This document shows, piece by piece, positions 24,381-25,761 of a stretch of 25,761 nt of DNA; position 1 is the first letter of the stretch; every line of letters begins with the position of its first letter. The translations under genes and the position numbers were made by a program. This DNA comes from Bacillota bacterium (GTDB lineage: Bacteria > Bacillota_A > Clostridia > Clostridiales > Clostridiaceae), in the NCBI GenBank assembly GCA_021837545.1, contig JAKBFR010000024.1:1-25761 (forward strand), given 5' to 3'. A model generated the notes under the pieces. The model made no database searches and was not told where the DNA came from. It worked only from the letters and a program-made list of their open reading frames with translations.

Positions 24381-24525
24381 CTGATATTATAATTAGAATG
24401 ACAGAGAAAGTACATTTAATTGTTTTAGAAATTTAGAGTAATTATAGGCACTAAAATAATTTTTGATAAAAGAAAGGGGGCATTTAGTAGGGATTTTTCT
24501 TATTAATTAAGGCGGAATTCTTACT

Positions 24526-25365
24526 ATGGTTTTTATGGAGAATAAAATAGTTTTAGAAATAGGGAAATTATTAGATGAGGTAAGAAATAAGAAACCACTT
24601 GTACATAATATAACGAATTATGTTACAGTTAATGACTGTGCCAATATATTACTTGCATTAGGGGCATCGCCAATTATGGCTGATGACATTAAAGAAGCAG
24701 CTGATATTACTAAAATTTCATCTGCACTTGTAATAAATATTGGTACATTAAATGAAAGAACAGTTGAATCTATGATTGTATCAGGAAAAAAGGCAAATGA
24801 ATTAAATATTCCTGTTGTGTTTGATCCAGTAGGTGCAGGTGCATCAGAGTTTAGAAATGAAACTACAAAAAGAATATTAGAAGAAGTAAAAATAAATGTT
24901 TTACGTGGAAATATGTCCGAAATTAAGTTTATAAGTGGATTAGAATCTACTACTAAAGGCGTTGATGCCTCTGAAAATGATGCAAAAACTGGTAATGATG
25001 AAGCTATTAGCGTAGCTAAAAGTTTAGCTAACAAACTTAAATGTACTGTAGCAATTACAGGTGCAACTGATATTATATCTGATGGAGAAAGAATAGCTAT
25101 ATTAGAGAATGGGAATAAAATGTTATCAAATGTTACTGGAACAGGTTGCATGACAAGTGCATTAGTTGGAGGGTTTTGTGGTGCTGGTTCAGATTATTTT
25201 ATAGGAGCTACTTCAGGTATTATGTCTATGGGTATTGCTGGCGAAATTGCTTTTGAAAAAGCTGGACAAATCGGAACTGGAAGTTTTCATATAGCAATTA
25301 TAGATGCTATAAGCAATTTGAATTCTAAAATAATTAAAAATATGGCAAAAATTCAAGTGAAATAG
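24526..25365 (+). CDS. thiM: Hydroxyethylthiazole kinase
   Basis: Phosphorylates salvaged hydroxyethylthiazole for thiamin synthesis. 279 aa, ribokinase-like trimer family: PLVHNITNYVTVNDCANILLALGASPIM (about 22-49), the NIGTLN segment, DPVGAGAS (104-111), RGNMSEI and the nucleotide-site GTGCMTSALVGGF near the C-terminal third with the catalytic cysteine. The ATG at 24526 is used, with AAGGCGG about 10 bases before; a second ATG at 24535 is an alternative. There is no riboswitch in the 238-bp gap upstream. thiE and the de novo thiazole genes are not in view. A terminator follows at 25376. Confidence 0.94.
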   Translation: MVFMENKIVLEIGKLLDEVRNKKPLVHNITNYVTVNDCANILLALGASPIMADDIKEAADITKISSALVINIGTLNERTVESMIVSGKKANELNIPVVFDPVGAGASEFRNETTKRILEEVKINVLRGNMSEIKFISGLESTTKGVDASENDAKTGNDEAISVAKSLANKLKCTVAITGATDIISDGERIAILENGNKMLSNVTGTGCMTSALVGGFCGAGSDYFIGATSGIMSMGIAGEIAFEKAGQIGTGSFHIAIIDAISNLNSKIIKNMAKIQVK

Positions 25366-25375
25366 AAATAATCAG

Positions 25376-25413
25376 AGCGTGTATCATTTATATATAGGTA
25401 CACGCTTTATTAT
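25376..25413 (+). terminator. Terminator after thiM
   Basis: AGCGTGTA (25376-25383) pairs with TACACGCT (25399-25406), followed by a T-rich stretch. Confidence 0.75.
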
Positions 25414-25464
25414 CTTTATAGATAGCCAGAACCTAAGTTATACTTATATGAGGAAGTAAATTAT

Positions 25465-25629
25465 CAATGACCAATTGTCAATATTTGAAAAAATTCCAGA
25501 GGAATTTTTTCAAATTGAGCATTGAGCATTGAGCATTGAGCATTGAGCATTGAGCATTGAGCATTGAGCATTGAGCATTGAGCATTGAGCATTGAGCATT
25601 GAGCATTGAGCATTGAGCATTGAGCATTG
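25465..25629. repeat. Heptad element G with a 16-copy perfect heptanucleotide array
   Basis: Direct heptads CAATGAC, CAATTGT and CAATATT (25465, 25472, 25479) lead into a 15-bp perfect hairpin (25483-25497 with 25501-25515, loop AGA; core AAATTCC/GGAATTT). Then ATTGAGC is repeated 16 times without a single change (25514-25625), plus ATTG. On the other strand the unit reads CAATGCT, the family heptad. The inverted arm has therefore expanded massively. No gene lies in 25366-25738. Confidence 0.9.
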
Positions 25630-25694
25630 TTTTAGTTATCTATAGTATGATTAGACCACAAAAAGCTGACAAATATTATCCAATTAGAATTTAA

Positions 25695-25703
25695 TGATAT
25701 AAT
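25695..25703 (+). promoter_or_regulatory. Extended -10 promoter for the right-edge gene
   Basis: TGATATAAT: TG one base before TATAAT (25698-25703), no clear -35. It lies 35 bases before the start codon at 25739. Confidence 0.4.
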
Positions 25704-25738
25704 AGTACTATAAAATTAAAAGTATGAGGAGAATTACT

Positions 25739-25761
25739 ATGTTTTGCAAAAATAACCTTCA
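25739..25761 (+). CDS. Start of an unknown gene cut by the right edge
   Basis: ATG at 25739 follows GAGGAG by about 7 bases and a promoter-like extended -10. Only M-F-C-K-N-N-L is readable, too little to name a product. Confidence 0.5.

Noticed and set aside
24440..24525. A second THI element before thiM (GGGGGC and GTAGGG are present)
   Set aside because: The CTGAGA and ACCTGAT parts are absent, and the order and spacing of the G-rich stretches do not fit the aptamer.
24618..25151. 177-aa open frame antisense to thiM
   Set aside because: It mirrors a strongly conserved kinase frame, has no ribosome site or family resemblance, and its composition (Ser/Ile/Ala) is that of a complement of thiM codons.
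25514..25629. Tandem array as a CRISPR locus
   Set aside because: The unit is 7 bp with no spacers and no cas genes; it is a simple heptanucleotide expansion.

Overview
The window is very AT-rich, with strong Shine-Dalgarno sites, anaerobe-type enzymes (Fe-S L-serine dehydratase, short ThiC) and clostridial gene pairs (YetF/DUF421 with DUF4363). I infer a Clostridium sensu stricto chromosome. There is no phage, plasmid or intact transposase. It is a housekeeping region carrying many small intergenic repeats.

Layout. 1-8077 (minus strand) is an arginine biosynthesis cluster transcribed argG-argH, then argC-argJ-argB-argD-argF. It covers all of glutamate to arginine except carbamoyl-phosphate supply; argF runs off the left edge. 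Upstream of argG lie four 21-bp-phased repeats that look like ArgR boxes. 8456-9528 (minus) is a DUF421/DUF4363 membrane pair. The plus strand then carries a TGS-domain nucleoside kinase (9799-11454), a Si-type citrate synthase (11969-13300), the two-subunit serine dehydratase sdaAB-sdaAA (13646-15320) and an OmpR-type two-component system (15664-17900). Next comes a flavin-based membrane electron-transfer pair: an ApbE flavin transferase and a NapH-like polyferredoxin fused to two FMN-binding domains (18160-21039). An unknown 64-aa ORF follows. Last is a thiamin group: TPP riboswitch plus thiD, thiC and thiM (21426-25365). A new gene begins at 25739.

How the genes work together. ArgJ recycles the acetyl group, and ArgB has the N-terminal helix expected of an arginine-inhibited kinase. 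Citrate synthase could feed 2-oxoglutarate/glutamate to the arginine pathway. The response regulator is followed by an 11-bp-spaced direct repeat just upstream of an extended -10 promoter, so it may switch on the ApbE/flavoprotein pair. ThiC makes HMP-P, ThiD phosphorylates it, and ThiM salvages thiazole.

Most unusual content. (1) A family of intergenic elements is built from 7-bp units (CA[A/G]T[T/G]NN) as direct heptads, a central spacer or hairpin, and inverted heptads. Several abut or supply the stop codons of flanking genes, and one has expanded to 16 perfect copies. (2) A separate structured element of about 130-150 nt occurs nearly intact both inside the arg cluster and upstream of thiC, with a sequence-variable but structure-conserved hairpin; one copy is bracketed by a 21-bp inverted repeat.
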